Under the pieces are notes generated by a model. It was given only the letters and a program-made list of their open reading frames with translations, did no database searches and was not told the origin of the DNA. The position numbers were made by a program, and so were the translations under genes. DNA of 64,000 nt, from positions 1,500,179 through 1,564,178 of the forward strand of contig NC_134975.1 in the NCBI RefSeq assembly GCF_965638725.1. The letters run 5' to 3'. Positions 32,352-47,600 of the stretch are shown here, piece by piece (within the stretch, counting starts at the first letter, position 1; every line of letters begins with the position of its first letter). Source of the stretch: Aptenodytes patagonicus (lineage: Eukaryota; Chordata; Aves; Sphenisciformes; Spheniscidae).

Positions 32352-32490
32352 GGGGAAGTATTGTTATTTTCAGTTCACAGACAGGAAGCTGAGATGCCCA
32401 GAGGTGAGGTGAGCTGCTCAGTCACACAAACCAGCAGCAGAGCCGGGGGCAGATCTGAGATCTTTTGACACTCAGCCCTCTGCTCCGTAG
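32352..32490 (-). repeat. MIR-like SINE
   Basis: Read as printed, it carries the antisense MIR pattern: TTATTTTCAGTTCACAGACA, GGAAGCTGAG, GTCACACAA, CAGCAGAGCCGGGG and a CTCAGCCCTCTGCTC end. The order matches the MIR consensus on the minus strand. This is an old, widely distributed amniote SINE. Confidence 0.6.
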
Positions 32491-35400
32491 ATGAGGGTGC
32501 ATTATCACTAACAAAGGAAGAGACTTTGAAATACACAGTCTGATAACTAGTAAATGGATGTCTGTACAGTGTGCTGGGAGTTTGCATGTTCTTCTACACA
32601 TTCAGGTAATCTGAGTTTAGCTATGACAGTGATAGTATGTTTTGTTGAATGCATATTGATGTAAACCAACTGTATTTGTGGAATTTCTTCTCTCTGCTTT
32701 AAATTCTTGAGTCCCTCTGGAAAATGTCCTGAATTTAAAAAGTCCTATGGTGCAGAAAAAAGTCAATTATTGAGTCCCAAAGAGGGAGAATAATGGATGA
32801 AGACAAAGCAAATGAGTCAGATATAAATAATCCTATTATGTCTTGGCTGCAGCCACACCTAGAAACCGTGAACAAACATTGCTGTTCTGTTTAGTTATTC
32901 TTCTGTTTGATACACTTTACTTGTTAAGTCCTGTTTTAAAATTGCAGCATGTAAAAATTGTGTAGGGCTAGTTGCCACTAGTGTTAAAGACTTAGAAACA
33001 TTGTTTTAGTAATTTTGACCAGAGACATGGATGCCTGTGCTAGAGCATGTTTAATTTGCTCTCATATTTCCCCAAAATCAGAAAAATACAAAACCTTGGA
33101 GTTGGTGTTGCCTTGGAAGGCTTTCAAGGCAATTCTTTCTGCAGTAGGCCTTTAAAAAAAAGTCTGGCTAGAACAGCAAACAGGAAGATGAAATTACCCT
33201 TTCTTTTGTGTATCAGAATGTCGTTTGTTGTACAACGCTTTGGTAGAACACTTTTAGTAGTAGCCAGTTATAGCATGGAAACCGTAAAGAAAAGCATTTG
33301 GATCTAGCAAAATCATACTTGATGATCTACGATTGCTGTCATGTGTCTTACTAGGTAATTACTTACCTAATAGCATGTGTCTTTCTTCCCTCTTTCATGG
33401 TGGATAAGCTGATTTTTAATAAATCTGAACAAAGCTTTTTTTCAGATGAGACTTGAAGAAAAAAGAAAATTTCGACCCTTCTCCTGCCTCCCTCCTCTGA
33501 TTCGGATTCTTCTGTTGTAGCTCCCGTAAAGGGGGGGCCTGAAGCCTTGTCTGTTGAGTGTGGCTGTCACTAATTCCAAGGGCTTCTTAACAGAGGTTAG
33601 GGTTTGTTTTTTGGTTCTTGTCCAAACACGTACCATTTGCCTTGCATTGTTCTTTTGTACTGACTGCTATCCTTTGGGCTTTGTATGTGGCCTATGAAAT
33701 GTGATCCTCTGGCTCGAAAGAGTTTGAGAGATTTGTCTTATGCACACTTACCTGCAGTAATCCTTCTCGGTTTATTGGTGTTGCAGTGTGACAGCTCATG
33801 ATATTCAATCCATTCATTTCCCTGGGATGTGAAGGTAATTTCTTGTGTTGAACCTGATGGGGAAAGACAAATAGAAATAAAGGTTCATGTACTGGCAGCT
33901 CTTCAGGGGCTTATTTATGCAGGCTTGCTCTCATCTACATTGAGTCTGTAGCAAAGGTGATGCTTTCTTTTTTTTTGCGTTCTAGAGATTTAAATGGATT
34001 CAGCAAAGCAACAAGGGAGGGGGGCACGCAGTAAGGTAGATGATGGTGACAAAGTTCTCCATGCCATGCAGGATGGCAACTTGGCCTCTTCTCTTAGGAA
34101 AATAATTACTACTTATGTTCTCTTGTTTAAAATTACAGAATACCTTCCTGTGAACAATAAAATGGTGTGAAAGACACAGACATGTTGTACAGCACTGCAG
34201 GCACACTCCTTTTCCAGCAGAGACAGAACTGTTTGGGCAGAAGGATAAAAGGAAAGACTTGGCATGGAGAACTGGGGAAGGAGTAAATAGTCTTCTATTA
34301 GAATTGAGTTTGGCTTCAGATTATGAAAGATCTGGCAACTGTACAGCTTGGAGCGTGTTTGCTACTTTCTGTTGCTCTTGCCGTGCAAAGTGACAACCTC
34401 TCGGTTGTGCTGGTACAGCTGCTCATGGGTCTGTCTTGGGGTCTGGATTGAGGAGCTGACAGATTTAAAAAAATTAACAGTATTGCTGTTGAATACTTGA
34501 CATCATGAGAGGATAGCCTGCAGGTTAGTCCAAGAAAGGAAGAATGAAAGGAACTAGTGAAGTGGAGAGATCTGGGAGATGTAAGAGCTGGCTTTTTTCT
34601 GTAATTCTGCTATCAAGAATAGCTTAAATTTTCTGTGGGTGAAATGTGACAAAAAGTCTCCAAGACTTGTTGTCACATTGGAGGAAGCTAGCAGTTGTTG
34701 GATTGTTTCCACGTTTTAAAGGGATTGTTTGAACCTGTTTCATAGATTCCTAGTTGAAAGGTAGATTTCTGCTCCTTCAGCGCATTCTGCCCCAAGCAAT
34801 TGCAGACGGCATCTCTCTTCCTAACTCACTAAACCAGTTAATGTTTGAGCTTTGAACATATTGTCTGCTATTTAAGTGTTACATACTGTTAGATACGTAA
34901 ATGAAAAAGACTGTGCTGGTTGTTCCAGGGAGTTACCTCATGGAGGGGAAAAGCTGACTTGGGTTTCCTGTGATATCTTTTACTTCTGATTGTGCAGGGT
35001 GCAAATTCAAAGCCTCCCTGCGTTATCTATGGATGGAGGCACATATGAAAAGGAAGAAGGCAGCTAGGCTAGGGCAGCTTGCCAATTGCTTAAAGCCTTT
35101 GTTAGAGACTAAAGGAAACCTGTGCCCATTTAGGCACTAGTACAGCCCCAGGGGCTTTCTTGGCCTCATATGTAAAGAAGATGAAGGCAGCCGCATGGAA
35201 ATGATTGCACACTTTTGCACGTCAGTCTACATTAGCTCTTTAGGCCCTGGTTGTTGTGTTTGAATGCTAAGATCTTGTGCTTAATTCTCAGGATTTTCAT
35301 CCTGTGGGTCTTTCAGTATAGCACTTAACCCATCTGTTGAAACTAAACCATGAGGAAAGTATCTTCTGCGCAAGAACACTTGCAAAACCGGTCTCTTATT

Positions 35401-38400
35401 GAACTGCTCAGAGCCCGTACGTGACTTCATTCTGATCACAAGGAAGGAGATGTCTCCAGTGGTCAGGCTTTGCTGCATTACCTCTGGGAAAGGTGTCTGC
35501 CTCTGTGATGACTGGTTTCTCCATATGATAAATTCCTCATTCTCAGCTTGCTGTGTGTTGAAATAAAAAGGAGAGATGAAATCAAGTATCAAAATAAATG
35601 TCAATTTTAAACCAGTGCAAGCAAGCAAATTAGAAACAGGCACGCTTTCACTCTCAAATCTGTGCTGCTCTGCCATTTCCCTTTCCTCTGCGTGAAAAGA
35701 AGGTTTTGGAGTGATTTATAGCTGTTACGCCAGTCTCATCAGGACTGCTAGGTACGGTACTGTCTGCTGTAGTTGAGTGGTTGACTTCTGCAGACTACGT
35801 TTCTGGACTGTTTGGTTTTTTTTTCCTTTTAGAGCTTTTAATGTGAAATAATCGTAATCTGTGCACAGCACAACTGATACAAGTATCATGCTTCAGAGAA
35901 CTGTGATGAAGGTGTCAGGTTGTGAGCGCATCCTGCGTTTGTGGCTTCTATGTGTTTGTGTATTTTCATGGAGATGGTAGCTACTCGAGTGCGATTTTGG
36001 GGTTTCAGGAGAAATTTTGTTGTGTCTTCCTCCAGCAGAATTAGCTAGGGCTAGAGAGAACATCTCTCCAGAGTTTCTTGAATAGTCTGAGGTACTACAG
36101 CCTACAAGGTATTTTTTATGGGTGCTCCAGATCAGCTGTCACTGAAAAGGCAGGTCAGCATTGTATTTGGTAGGAAGATCTAAGCTGGGATACCCCAGGG
36201 AATTTATTTTGTTTCTGTATTTTTTTGTACAGTACTGTCTTACGCTTCTAGAATGCCCAATGCTTAAGAAGAAATGATCCTATTGTACAATGGATATTGA
36301 AGAGAAGTGGTTGCTTTATTTCCCAAACATCATCATTTCTCTTAAGAGACTGTTATGTAGCATGGCACGAATTTTACTTACATGAAACATGTGGAGTCAG
36401 CAGACAAGTCTTACTGAACAAATTGGAGGGCAGCAATCCAAACCGATGCCTGTTGTCTACAGTCCTCCATTTTCAGAGTTTTTCCTTAATTGTAAGCTTT
36501 CTATTTGGACTTTAATTCTTTAGTTTCTCTCTCTTGGCAGAATATCTGGTCTTAAATTGTTGCTGTCAACACGTCCTTAGCCATTCCTGCTCCCCCCCCA
36601 TCCCCCTAAATTGTGTAGTACTGTCTGTGGTGCTTCAGATTGCTATAAAAAGGCCATTATTTTTGGTCTTTTTAGTTGAAAGCAAAGCCTGCTGTGAATA
36701 TAATACTTTATCAAAAAGATACAAGCATCTCCCTGTTAATATTATTACATTGACACACTGGTTTTATAAACACTTTAGTGCTCTTTGAAATGGTTGATAT
36801 CTAGTGATTATGACTCCATTAGGCGTAGTAACAGATGGTTCATATACAAGTACTTTTTATGTTGTCATCTATAGCAGAAATACTGACATGAAAGGGAATG
36901 TTAAATTCTCATCTCTTCAGTGGTAAGGCTGGGGAAGTTAGCATGTGGTATGGTGGAGGATCTCGTATTAACGTAAGATTGTGTGACCAAGGAGGAAGTA
37001 AACTAATATCTAGAATGATGCAGAATAGACTGGAGAGGGATGATGGATCATGCTGGAGCAAGACAGTAGAGAGCACAGATACTGGAATGGATTGTAAGCC
37101 AGTGGAGCAAGACTACAATTAGGATGATCTCTGGATGGGTAGACTGCAGTATTCTGTAGGATTTTCAGGTTTTAGAAGAGGTGGGACTCCTGCAGTTACT
37201 GAGTTAGAGGGAGAGGCCTGGAAAGTCCCTGCCTCCTTTACCGGCCAAAACAGGGGTGGAATTAGGTCATGGACATCAGATAACTTTGTCAGGGTCATAC
37301 TGTGGGGCTGAAGCAGCAGCTTTGCCAAACATCTGCAGCTGCCCTATGTACCTGCATTCATTTGTGGCTTCCATCATGTTTTCTTCAGCAGGCAAGATGT
37401 GGAATTGGAGACCTCTGTGTCCCCACAAATGACTCTAAGAGAAGTCTAATTTAACACCCTCTTCAATTCTTAGCTTGCTTTTTGAGGTGATGCTCTTGTT
37501 AAGTTTTGTCTTGGTTTTTTGGGTTGTTGGTTTGGGTTTTTTCTGGACATTTTAGGGTTGTATATTCTTAAATTTAGCTCTGTCCATGCCTGGAGAGAAA
37601 TCACCTAGCACTTCAGGGGTTTTTCCTGCGAGAACCAGAGAGTTCGAAGTCTTGGGCTTCTGTTTTAGATGAGTAAGTTGGAGGGCTTACATGTGTTTTT
37701 GCAGAGTGTTAAAAACAGGCTAATACTGTTAGAATTAAGTGCTAGTGGGAAATAAAGCAATAAAGGTTAGTTTGTTATTTAAAGTAATTCTGGGAGATTG
37801 GCTATTGCTGAGAGAAACTGCACAGTCACCTTTGCAGAATGAAAAATTAAAATATGATCTCACCCTCATTAAAATTAAGTAATTGATGTCATCATTCAAT
37901 TAAAAGATTTTTTGGGAGCTTTTGGCAAGTCATTCCAGGTTGCTATTAAGACCTGACCAACCAAGCATCCTTAAATTGGAGGGAATGGGGAATAGTTCTC
38001 TGTTAAGTAACTGAAAAATAAGGTAGCATCTCAACAAAATACCTAACTATCAAAACCAGCCAAACCAACCAACCCTAAACTACTGTAAGGCAGTGCTACC
38101 AGTGTACTACTTCATGGAGATTTCTGTCATGAGGTTAGTTAGAGTCAAAGCACAATTCTGAAGTGAAGTTGAATGTATTGCTCTTAATGTGCTTGTCTCT
38201 CCAGGTACCTAGCTTGAAGATGAGTGTTCTGAATATGCACGTGCATCAAAAGTGGGACTTTGAAGGGAGCGATTCTAACTTTATCTTCAGCCCAAGTTTT
38301 TCTCATCATGCTAAACCTAACTGTAAGGCCAATGCAGTGTTGATAACCTTTTGTCTCTGCTCTTCATTAGCTGGCATTATAACAATTAACTGTTGTTACT

Positions 38401-41400
38401 AGTTTACTGTGAATACATTTTGCTGGTTGTTGCTTTTTCAGGCAGCTTGCAGTTCCCAACCTGTACAGCTATAGCTTGGGGTTTTTTCTGTTTTATTCAT
38501 AATTCCATCTAGGCATCGCTGTTTGCAAGAAATCTTTCATCTCTAGCTCTGGGCTATACAGAACTGGAGTGGCAAAGGAGACGTGTTTTTGTGCTGGCTT
38601 CATCGTTTTCAGAGTATTAATATTTAATTTAGGCTTTTTAAAGCTTTTAGCAGATTTGTCAGGCTTTCTTCCCTGTGGTAGTGTATGTGAGGACAACTTG
38701 AGAGAGCATTCTGATTAACTTACAATATGGAAAGTGGTTTTATTTATTTTGATTTATGACTGAAATACTTTCAAGAAGCTCATCCTGTTCTGTAAGTAAC
38801 TTTGCCATAAACTTAACCGTAAAATAGATCCAGCAGTTTTTCCTTTTCTCCAGCTAGAGTCCAGCCAGGCAAATCCTGTATCACATCCAAGTAATACTTT
38901 TTCTTGCCCATAAAGACCAGTCTGTATTGTCACTCTCCAGTGAAAAACATGGATGCATTCAGCTGTGCTGTGTGGGGAGTAGCAGGTTTCAAAGAAACCC
39001 TCAGTGGCATGTACTCTGCTACTGCTTGTTCTCTCGCTCCGCTCCATACAGAGCGAGACACTGACATTGAACTTCTGAATCTCGACGTGATTTTGCCATG
39101 ACAGAAATCATTCTGTTCTCAGCTCGAGCCCTGTGTTGCTTTCATGCAAGCAAGCAGTGCCAACATGGGTGTTTTGGTGACAAGGAAGTATTCAACTTTC
39201 ACTTGGTTAGGGCTGAAATGCGGTTATTTACACTGCTGTTATGTGTTTAGAAGTTTATATAAATGATATTTCGTCATTTTTGACCCATTTTTATGGTAAA
39301 TTTGATCTTGGAGAGATTGCAGCTTGTTAGCACAAATACGCCATGAATTTTTTACCTGTTACTAGAAATAAAGTTTCTTCTCTTCCACATTCAAAATATT
39401 TTGTTCAAGTGAAGAGCACATGATGTGAGGGCAGATCTGGTGCAGGTAGGTTGCCTTTCAGTGCAGGAGATAATTTGGCCTGAAAAACACTTGGAACCAG
39501 TTTAGAGATTGATTGGTTTTTTTCGCTCTGACTGTGCAGCTGCCTTCAGTACACAAGCTCATAGTTGTTTTGCATTGTGCTCACTAAATTCTTGATTAGG
39601 CCTGCGCAGGAGTTTATGCTTTTCAGCTGACAGCCCTCTGAGCTGTGACCGAGTCCCACTTTGAGCCTCCTGAAATCTGGTGTTCCTGATTCAAGATGGA
39701 AACAAAGGGGAAATGCAGTCGGCATTCTGGCCTCTGGCGGAGGCCGTTTTTGTTTACCAGTTAATGTTTCTTTCCAGTTGGCTAGTGTTTGCTGGGTCAG
39801 TCAATCTGTTGTTTAAAAGAATTTCTTTACAGCTAACTCTGTCTTTTAATACTTTAATGCTGAATTTGCCAACGGGAGGTTTTCATTTACTTGCTGAAAG
39901 CTGTGTCGTTTCTAGAGGAACATGTTTGTTTTTCTTCCCTTTTTATTATAAATAAACCACAATGAGTTTATTTCTCCTGTATCAAATGTCTCTGGCCTTT
40001 GTGGGAACAGAGTGCAGAAGCGTCAAAATCAAATAGAACAATTTGGAGAGTAATTGTGTTTAGGTGTTTGCTTATCCAGCAAAGCAGTATTTGCTTGCTG
40101 TTCCAACATGCCAGGTGCCAGATGTAAAACTTGCTTCCTTTTTCATTGATATTCAGCTCTTGTGTGTAGTTAGAGGGCTGACTCATTAATATTACAAGTG
40201 TCATACGTATTGTGTTAGGGCCAGTCCCTATTTTGCAGTCCTCTAAAGCGGAGACAGTGTTGCTGGAAGCTGTCCAATTTGTTCTTCACGAGGCTTCTGT
40301 CAGTGAGATTATTAGGCTTTAATCGGTCTCATGGTGATAGCTTTGCTTTTCCAGAAGGGAGTTACTTTTGTGTGTAGATCAGACCACGCCAGAACTGGTC
40401 GTTGGCCTATTGAGAGGATGCTTGCTGTAATGAGAAGAGCTTACCTTTCAGAGAGGAGCGAGTGCTGTCAGATTTTCTGAGCAATTCAGAATACTAAAGC
40501 ATCTTTACGGAAATACTGGCCTAGGTAGACCGAGGCCAGGGAGGAATTCAGATGAGATGTTTTCTCAGCCTCTCTATCTAGACTGCTGTGGAGATTGTAG
40601 TTATTGTGCAAACAAAGCAGCGATTGTCCAAAGCTTTGTGTCATCCTCTGTTTTTTGTTTTACTGGGAGCCTCAATTCCCCACTCACTGAGAATTTCAAG
40701 CAAGGTGTTTTGGAGTCATTTGTTGTGATTACTCCGCTGTTATCGTCTGCTTTATTTTTCACTAATGAAAAATTAACAAGATAGAAATTTTCTTACGTAG
40801 AGTTTGGTTATGTGAATGTTTGACGAGAAAATGTGACCTCAGAAGCAGCTTTTTAACAAGGTTGCAGTGACAAATTCTGTAATAAACACACAATATTTTG
40901 GAAGCATATTGTATTGTAAATAATTCCTATATTAATTTGCTGTCAAATATTTAAGTTTTCAAACTAAATCATGTCTGTAACTGCAATATCTTTTTTGGTA
41001 AGCTCTTTTGTTCATTTTGTTTGCATTCTTTCTCTTTTTGTCAAGCTGCTGACTGTGTGCTCTTAAATAATCCTACTGATTTCTCCATACTTCCTTCCCT
41101 CTACAAGTAAGACATTTGAGAATTCAGTTTATTTAAATTGGAAAAGGAAGTATTGCACCCTTAGAGGGGCCACAGTAGGAAAATTCACTGTAAGTAGTAA
41201 TTGTGGTTTTGGAGATAGCTTGTTGAATAAGATCTTTCTTACTTTTAAGCCTGTTTCTTTAGGTTCAAGGTCCACTGGTGTCAATGTAGGAAGGATATTT
41301 GTTCTCACGGTTTTGTGAAAATATTTTATGACAGCGGTGATGTACTGATACAAGGCAAGAAAAATCCATGTGTTAGATCTTGCCATTTTGGAATGACAGA

Positions 41401-44400
41401 AATATCTGTCTGATATTGCAATATCCTGCATAACAAGGCCAGCAAATTGAGATTGACCGTTCCTTCTCTTTATGATAATAACATGTTTTTTCTACTTAAA
41501 GGCAGACAGAGCGAGGGCCGCTTTGTACCAAAAATTGAATGTCATTCTCTTTAAAGAGCTATTAGTGTGAGAATTAGGAGGACTTGATGTGCTGGGAGAG
41601 GTGCGTATGTTCCCTTGAAGCAGCTAAGTTCAGTAACTTTGTGGTGGATTTGCAACATGCAGCTGGATCGTTGAGCTGTGCTATGAGGGTTCTCATGTTT
41701 GCTGCTAGAGTATGTTTTGCCCATTATTTTGATCTTCCGCGCAGCTTAAAGGCTTTCACATAAGAAGGATCTTGCCACATCCTGCTATCCAGCCTCTGAA
41801 CAAAGTGCTTCTGAAGCAGACATTGACTCTTCTTTAGCATGCTGAAAGAGCCCCGAACAGAAGTTGTTCCTTGCATGATCTTTCTTGTAAAGAGCATTGC
41901 AGCTGACAGAATAATGGGTTTTCTTAGGCTTGCTGGTGACATGCCAACATGGTTTCCTTAGCAGTGAAATTCCTCAAGAAGCCACGGTTGCTGATGTAAA
42001 CATAACTGAAAGCTTAACACAGCCCGTACTGAGCTCAGAGCCTGAAATCTGCTTCTTATGCCATGCTGTACAGTGCATTTTTCTTCCGCTCTTTCTATTT
42101 TAATCTGGTTTCCCAAGCTTGTAACCAACTTGAATGGGTTGTACTCTTCAATCCAGAAAAGATGGCCTGGTCTCTGCATAGAGGAGCCTGTACAGACTCC
42201 TGGGCTTGTACACAGCAAGGATTGCTCCATCGGGCAGCCTCCCATTAACTTGAATATAGCTCTGGTTTTGTAGAACTGTGTTTGGGATGGAGGTGGGGTT
42301 ATTTTAAATTACCATATGCAGAGCAGGTTTAAGGTTATTTAACAAAGTGCTTTAGTTCCCACTAGTCGGGTTTGAAAGAAATGAATAGCAAAACCAAGAA
42401 GAGTTTCGTAGCTGCTCGCTGAGTCTGCCTCCTGTCTTTTTGTCAGGTATGCTTCTGGAATATGGTGGGAGTTTCTGTAAGTCAAATTACTAGTGTTGCA
42501 CACTAATTTGAGGCTGGGTAAAAGATTAATAATTGTATTGCTTTAACTTTAAGTAGTGGAATCCTACTATGGTGACTAATACTGTTTAATAGTAACTATC
42601 CTAGAGTAAGCACTTGTTAATGCTGTAAAATGACTGGGGGTTGTGTTTCAGATTTCAGTGCTTTGGGAAAACCAAGGTATTTTGCTCTCACTTTCTCTGC
42701 TGCTTTTTTCTGTGAAATGGGAGTGACATCCTTACGAATACACACTTGGTACTACCTCTTTGGGAAGGCCAGGGTAGGAAGCGTGTGGGAAAACATGTCG
42801 CAATAGATGTCTCGCCTCTTTAGTTTTGAAAAATTCATTCTTATGATTGATTTTTTTTTTTTAATTGATTTTTGTTTGGGGAGTGATCTTTTAAGTGCTA
42901 AAGCTGTCATCAAGATATCTTTGTTTCGTCATGCATAGTCATCGAGCTCATTGCACTATGATTTGGAATAGCATTTTCCCGTCTGGAAATACATAATTAC
43001 TGTGCTACCGTGCAGTACGACATGCCAACTAGGTTAGTGCTCTGTTAACGCTGTGTTTAAAGGAAGGTCAGAGTTGCATTTCCATACCTGAATACTTTGT
43101 GTGAACAGCGCTGTGTTTGATCAATAGATAGGGGAATAATTGCTCTTAACTTCTTTCTTCTCCCATTCTTGCATCTTGTTCAAGAATCTAGAATTTAATT
43201 ACGAAAAGTAGCTTCAGGTACAGTTGGACTGAAATGGGCTGCATATCCAAACTGCTTTTCGGGATGGTTTGGCAAGATGTTGCTATGGTGTCAGATTTGG
43301 AGGAGAGTTACCAGCAAGGAGTACCTGTGGCAGTTGGCTTATGTTAGAAAAACTGAAGCCTGTTTCAAGAGAATTATTAAATATTGGCATCCGGGAGCCA
43401 TGAAAGGGTGGGCGATAGGAATTGCGCACAGGATTAAAACCCATAGGAGCTTCTATTTTAATCTTTTCCCAGGCGGATCCACTGTAGTAATACTCTGATG
43501 TTTCTGTGTGGCCATGTTAGCTGCTGAACAAAAGGCTGCAAAAATATCTTGTTTCTGTGCAAGAGAACTGAGAGGAAAACAGCCCTGGCGAGGGCCCGTC
43601 CTCCCCTGGAACCGAGGTGCAGGATAAATGCCAGGGACTGTTTGGTTTCATTGAGAACCTCGGACTGGAAACTGTGGTGTCGCCGATGGCTGTGGATTGG
43701 GGTAAAAGCTTCGTACATGTGACTTAATCAATCACCACGTTTGTCAGAGCCCCAGACTGTCACTGAATGCTGTTTACTGCAGGTTGTGGTAAACCCAAGG
43801 GAAGCTATCATTTGGCTTTCTAGTTGTGGGCAGCTATCTACGTGAGTCTTAAGTATTTTGCAGCAAGATACAAGGTTCTCTTTGGGTGCCTGCGTGGTTT
43901 TGTTTTTATTTTTTTATTCCTGGGCTAAAAACAGGCTTTATCTGGAAAATCATCTGTCCACGCTGGTCTGTCTTGTGGAGAAAGTGCATACTGTTTAGAA
44001 TAGGCAAAGAGTTTACGTGTGTGTAATCTTTTGTAGTTGGGCTGGACGGACAACTCCTAGGAGAAGGTTATCAGCACTCACTGTTCTAATAATTCAGTTT
44101 CTACCTTAAGGAAGACAATGATGTACCTACCTACTGAATAAGTGCTGAATCACAGGGTTGTTACTCTTGCATAAAGTTTAGTCATTTCCTGGGAAACTTT
44201 TGTGTTCAGTCTAGTGGTAGTGGGCTACATCTGTGCGTTTGTGCTGAGGATTAAATACACGTGAATTTCTGCTAGTGGCTGTGACCAGGAGGTTAGTCAG
44301 AAAAGAGTATTATTCAGGGCAGAATTGCTTCATCTGGGTTCTTTAAACGCGTTGTGAGTGGTCTTGCTTTACTCAGCTCAGACTGTGAGTATAGCTTGTT

Positions 44401-44663
44401 CTTGCATGCGTGTATGTGACACTTTCTGGTTTTCCTCATTTAAATGCATTGTTCTGATGCAGGAGTAAACACTGTTAAGCGCTCCTACATCTAAACTCGC
44501 ATTCTTCTCATTGACTGCTTATTAAAAATAGATGAAAACGTTTCTCTTGAATAGATTTTGTAAAATCCTATTTGTGACAAATCCTTGGGTTTGTGCCCTT
44601 TATAGTGTTCAGAAGGAAAAATGCATTTTTTCCCCATGACAAGTTGTAGCTATTTAAAAGATT

Positions 44664-44681
44664 CCCCCCCCCCCCCCCCCC
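44664..44681. repeat. Poly(C) tract, 18 bases
   Basis: An uninterrupted C18 run (G18 on the other strand) in DIP2B intron 1. Such runs are prone to length error in sequencing and to G-quadruplex formation. Confidence 0.95.
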
Positions 44682-47600
44682 GGATGGGGTTACATGCAAG
44701 ATTTATTATTTGTATATGGAATTAAGCTATTTATGTGCATGTGCTGGTTTTACGGGTAACATGTAAAATTTATATGGCTGCACTTTGCAACATAATATCT
44801 TGTATAAAGTTGACTTTGGTGATTGTATTTTGCAGATGTTTGTTAGAGGCAGTGAGCAGAGCCTGTATTTAGTAGGGTTAACAGAATTCAGTGATGTATT
44901 TAAAGGTTTTAAGGGGTTATCTTCAAGAGTTTTTGGAACCTTTTTAAAAACATTTTACCTTTTGTAAAGGTAGATGTTACCCGTGCATTGATAGCATGAT
45001 TTGAGTTGCTGATGCACAAGTGCATCATGCGTCCTTTTGGCACAGGTGAGGATCTGAAAGGCAAAGTATTTCTGGCCTTTTAGTTCTTACATACAAAGGA
45101 ACTAGAGGTATGGCTTGAAGTTTGGCTTCGTGGTCATTTGAGCAACTTACCTGGGGAAGTCCTTTAAAGAAACTAACTGCTGAGAACACCAGGGTCACGC
45201 TGACGCTGTGTAAACCATGCACGCAGTCACATGTAAGAATGTTCTCATGTCTGCTGCGAAGAGAAGAATCAACAAAAGTGTAGTACATCTAGAAGAGACT
45301 CTTTTATTTACAGTGGTAAGCTTCCAAGCATTTTTCAGTGTCCCAGTCTTGCGAAGCCTTTGAGAACTCATTTTGCTGACCCTGGGTAGTGCCATTTTCA
45401 GCAGAAATGGGAATTATAAGTTACCATATGTGTCTCTTTTTTTTTTTTTGTGGGGAAGGGAGGGTCTTCAGCTGAAGTTGATCTGGTGACACCTCCTTTT
45501 CATTGGTCACCCCCTGCCCACACACACAAAGCAAGCTGAACTCTGTCCTTAGCTCACCCGGTTTGGTGATGCATCACATATGGCATCTAAGATTACTACT
45601 CGTAATACATGGGCCCAGACGGGTGAATCCAGGACAGTGGATCATCTGGAACTCTGAAATGCTGTTGTAAGATAAAGAAATTCTTCAGTATAGTTTCAGT
45701 AGTTGGATTTATTGTTTAAAGGTAAAACAACAACAAAAAAAGAATTAAAAAGACTTAAGGCACATGGTAAGTGCTGTGTGGTGAAGTGCACCTTGTGACC
45801 TTAAGTGACACAGAGCCAGACCTCTGCAGTGTGGAAGTCTGGCAATGACCATGTATGCAGGGTAGACCCTGCCGCAAAAAACTAATCTTGAATTGCATTC
45901 TTTTGAAATAATAAATGTTGAGATGAAAATAGTTTTAATTTGGTAAAGCAACATTCATAAACCTTTAGAAAAGATTTTTGAAACTGTGGAACAGAGTCCC
46001 CACAGTGCTGGAGCCAAGTGGACTTGTACTGCGTATATAAATTAATCTGGAGCTGATCTGTCTGTGAAACTTCTAGTACTGAAACTGTAGCAGTATAATG
46101 CTTGTGCTTAACAAACACAGCTTTGTAAGACTTGCTGTTTTTGTCAGTAGCCTATTCATGTTCTTAATGGGAACAGAATGGTGCTGTTAAAGGGAAACTG
46201 CAAAGCACAAACCTGTTCTGTTTGTTTTTCTTACTGTGGTTTTGGGGATTTTTTTTTTTTTTATTGGGAGGTGACATATGGAGTGAGTAAGGCTTTATTT
46301 CTTTCAAGAAATCAGTGGCTTTTTTCTGGAAGACTGTATAGTTTGCAGACCTTGGTATTGTCTTCAAGGAGGAAACCTGATACACAACTTCACCAGAAGG
46401 AAGGAGGAGGGAATCTTTGAAGCTGCAACATCATTTGGCCTCAGACAGAAAGAGGCAATTGTCTAAACTTGTTTCAGACATAGTTTTTGTGCTGAAGTTA
46501 CAGCCAAAGAGTGTTAGGAGTGCAAGACCATTTAACAGGTATAGTCTTTTGAAAACACAGCCTTAGAAAAAAGGTTTAAATGTTGTCTTTTGGGTTGTTG
46601 AAGCCTGGGATTGAGGATGTCCTAGCTTTAAGCCTTGGTAAAACCATCGGGGTGGGGTTGTCTAGAAGTTGCCAGTCCTCCAGGCAATGGAAGAAAGACG
46701 ATATCTAGCTGCAAAATAAATGAGTGGCATTTATTTCTTACTGAAGTGCTGAACTGATTGGTTTGATACCTATTTTCTGCCTAGGCCGGTAACTGAGACA
46801 GTCTTAAGTGCTAAAGTGCATACCTTCCTCATTTTGGATTTCTCAAACATGCCACCTAACAATTCCAAACACACTTGAAAGACCTTATCTGGAAGTGGCA
46901 TGCAACAAAAGAACATTTTGGACTTTCAGCTACACTTCTGGGTTTCAGTATCTCCAGTTTGTTGTCTACTTCTGGTCAAGGACAGGAAACCCAAAATCAA
47001 GCTCTGCAAAACCAGGCTTTATGTTGTATTCTTTTAGAGTAAGTTCGAGATGATAAAACTCCAGGGAGGCATTGCCTGTCACATGTGCCTTGAGATCAAG
47101 CAGGGGAGTAGGCAAGAAAGGCAAAGTCATCAAGGTCATTTATAGGGGTGAGACCTGAAAAGCAGATGCAGTGGTGATAATAGAATTTATTTCCTTATTT
47201 TTGTTATAATCTTGTTACAGTATTTGCTGTTAAATAAAGAGAGTAGTTATCTGTGTTTTGGGGCTAATTTCAAGGATTCTCTGTTAACGTAAACTGCTAG
47301 AAACATCAATGTGTTTTGTTTTGTTTTTTTTAAAGCATACAAACATTTTTTAAAAATGCATACAAACTGCTTTCAAATTTGAATCTTTTGCTTGATACAG
47401 TCAAGTGTTTGGAGGCTTTGTTGGGGAGATGCTGTGCACTACGTGATCATTTTCCTTAATTTCTCCACTGTAGTAATTATGGCTTTGTTAGACAGTAAAT
47501 GATTCAGTGTTCTCATTCCATGGGGGGAAGGCGAGCAAGGATGTTGAAAGAGGAGTATTGTCTGAGTGTAGCAGGATTAGCTGGTGTTACCACCTTGCAC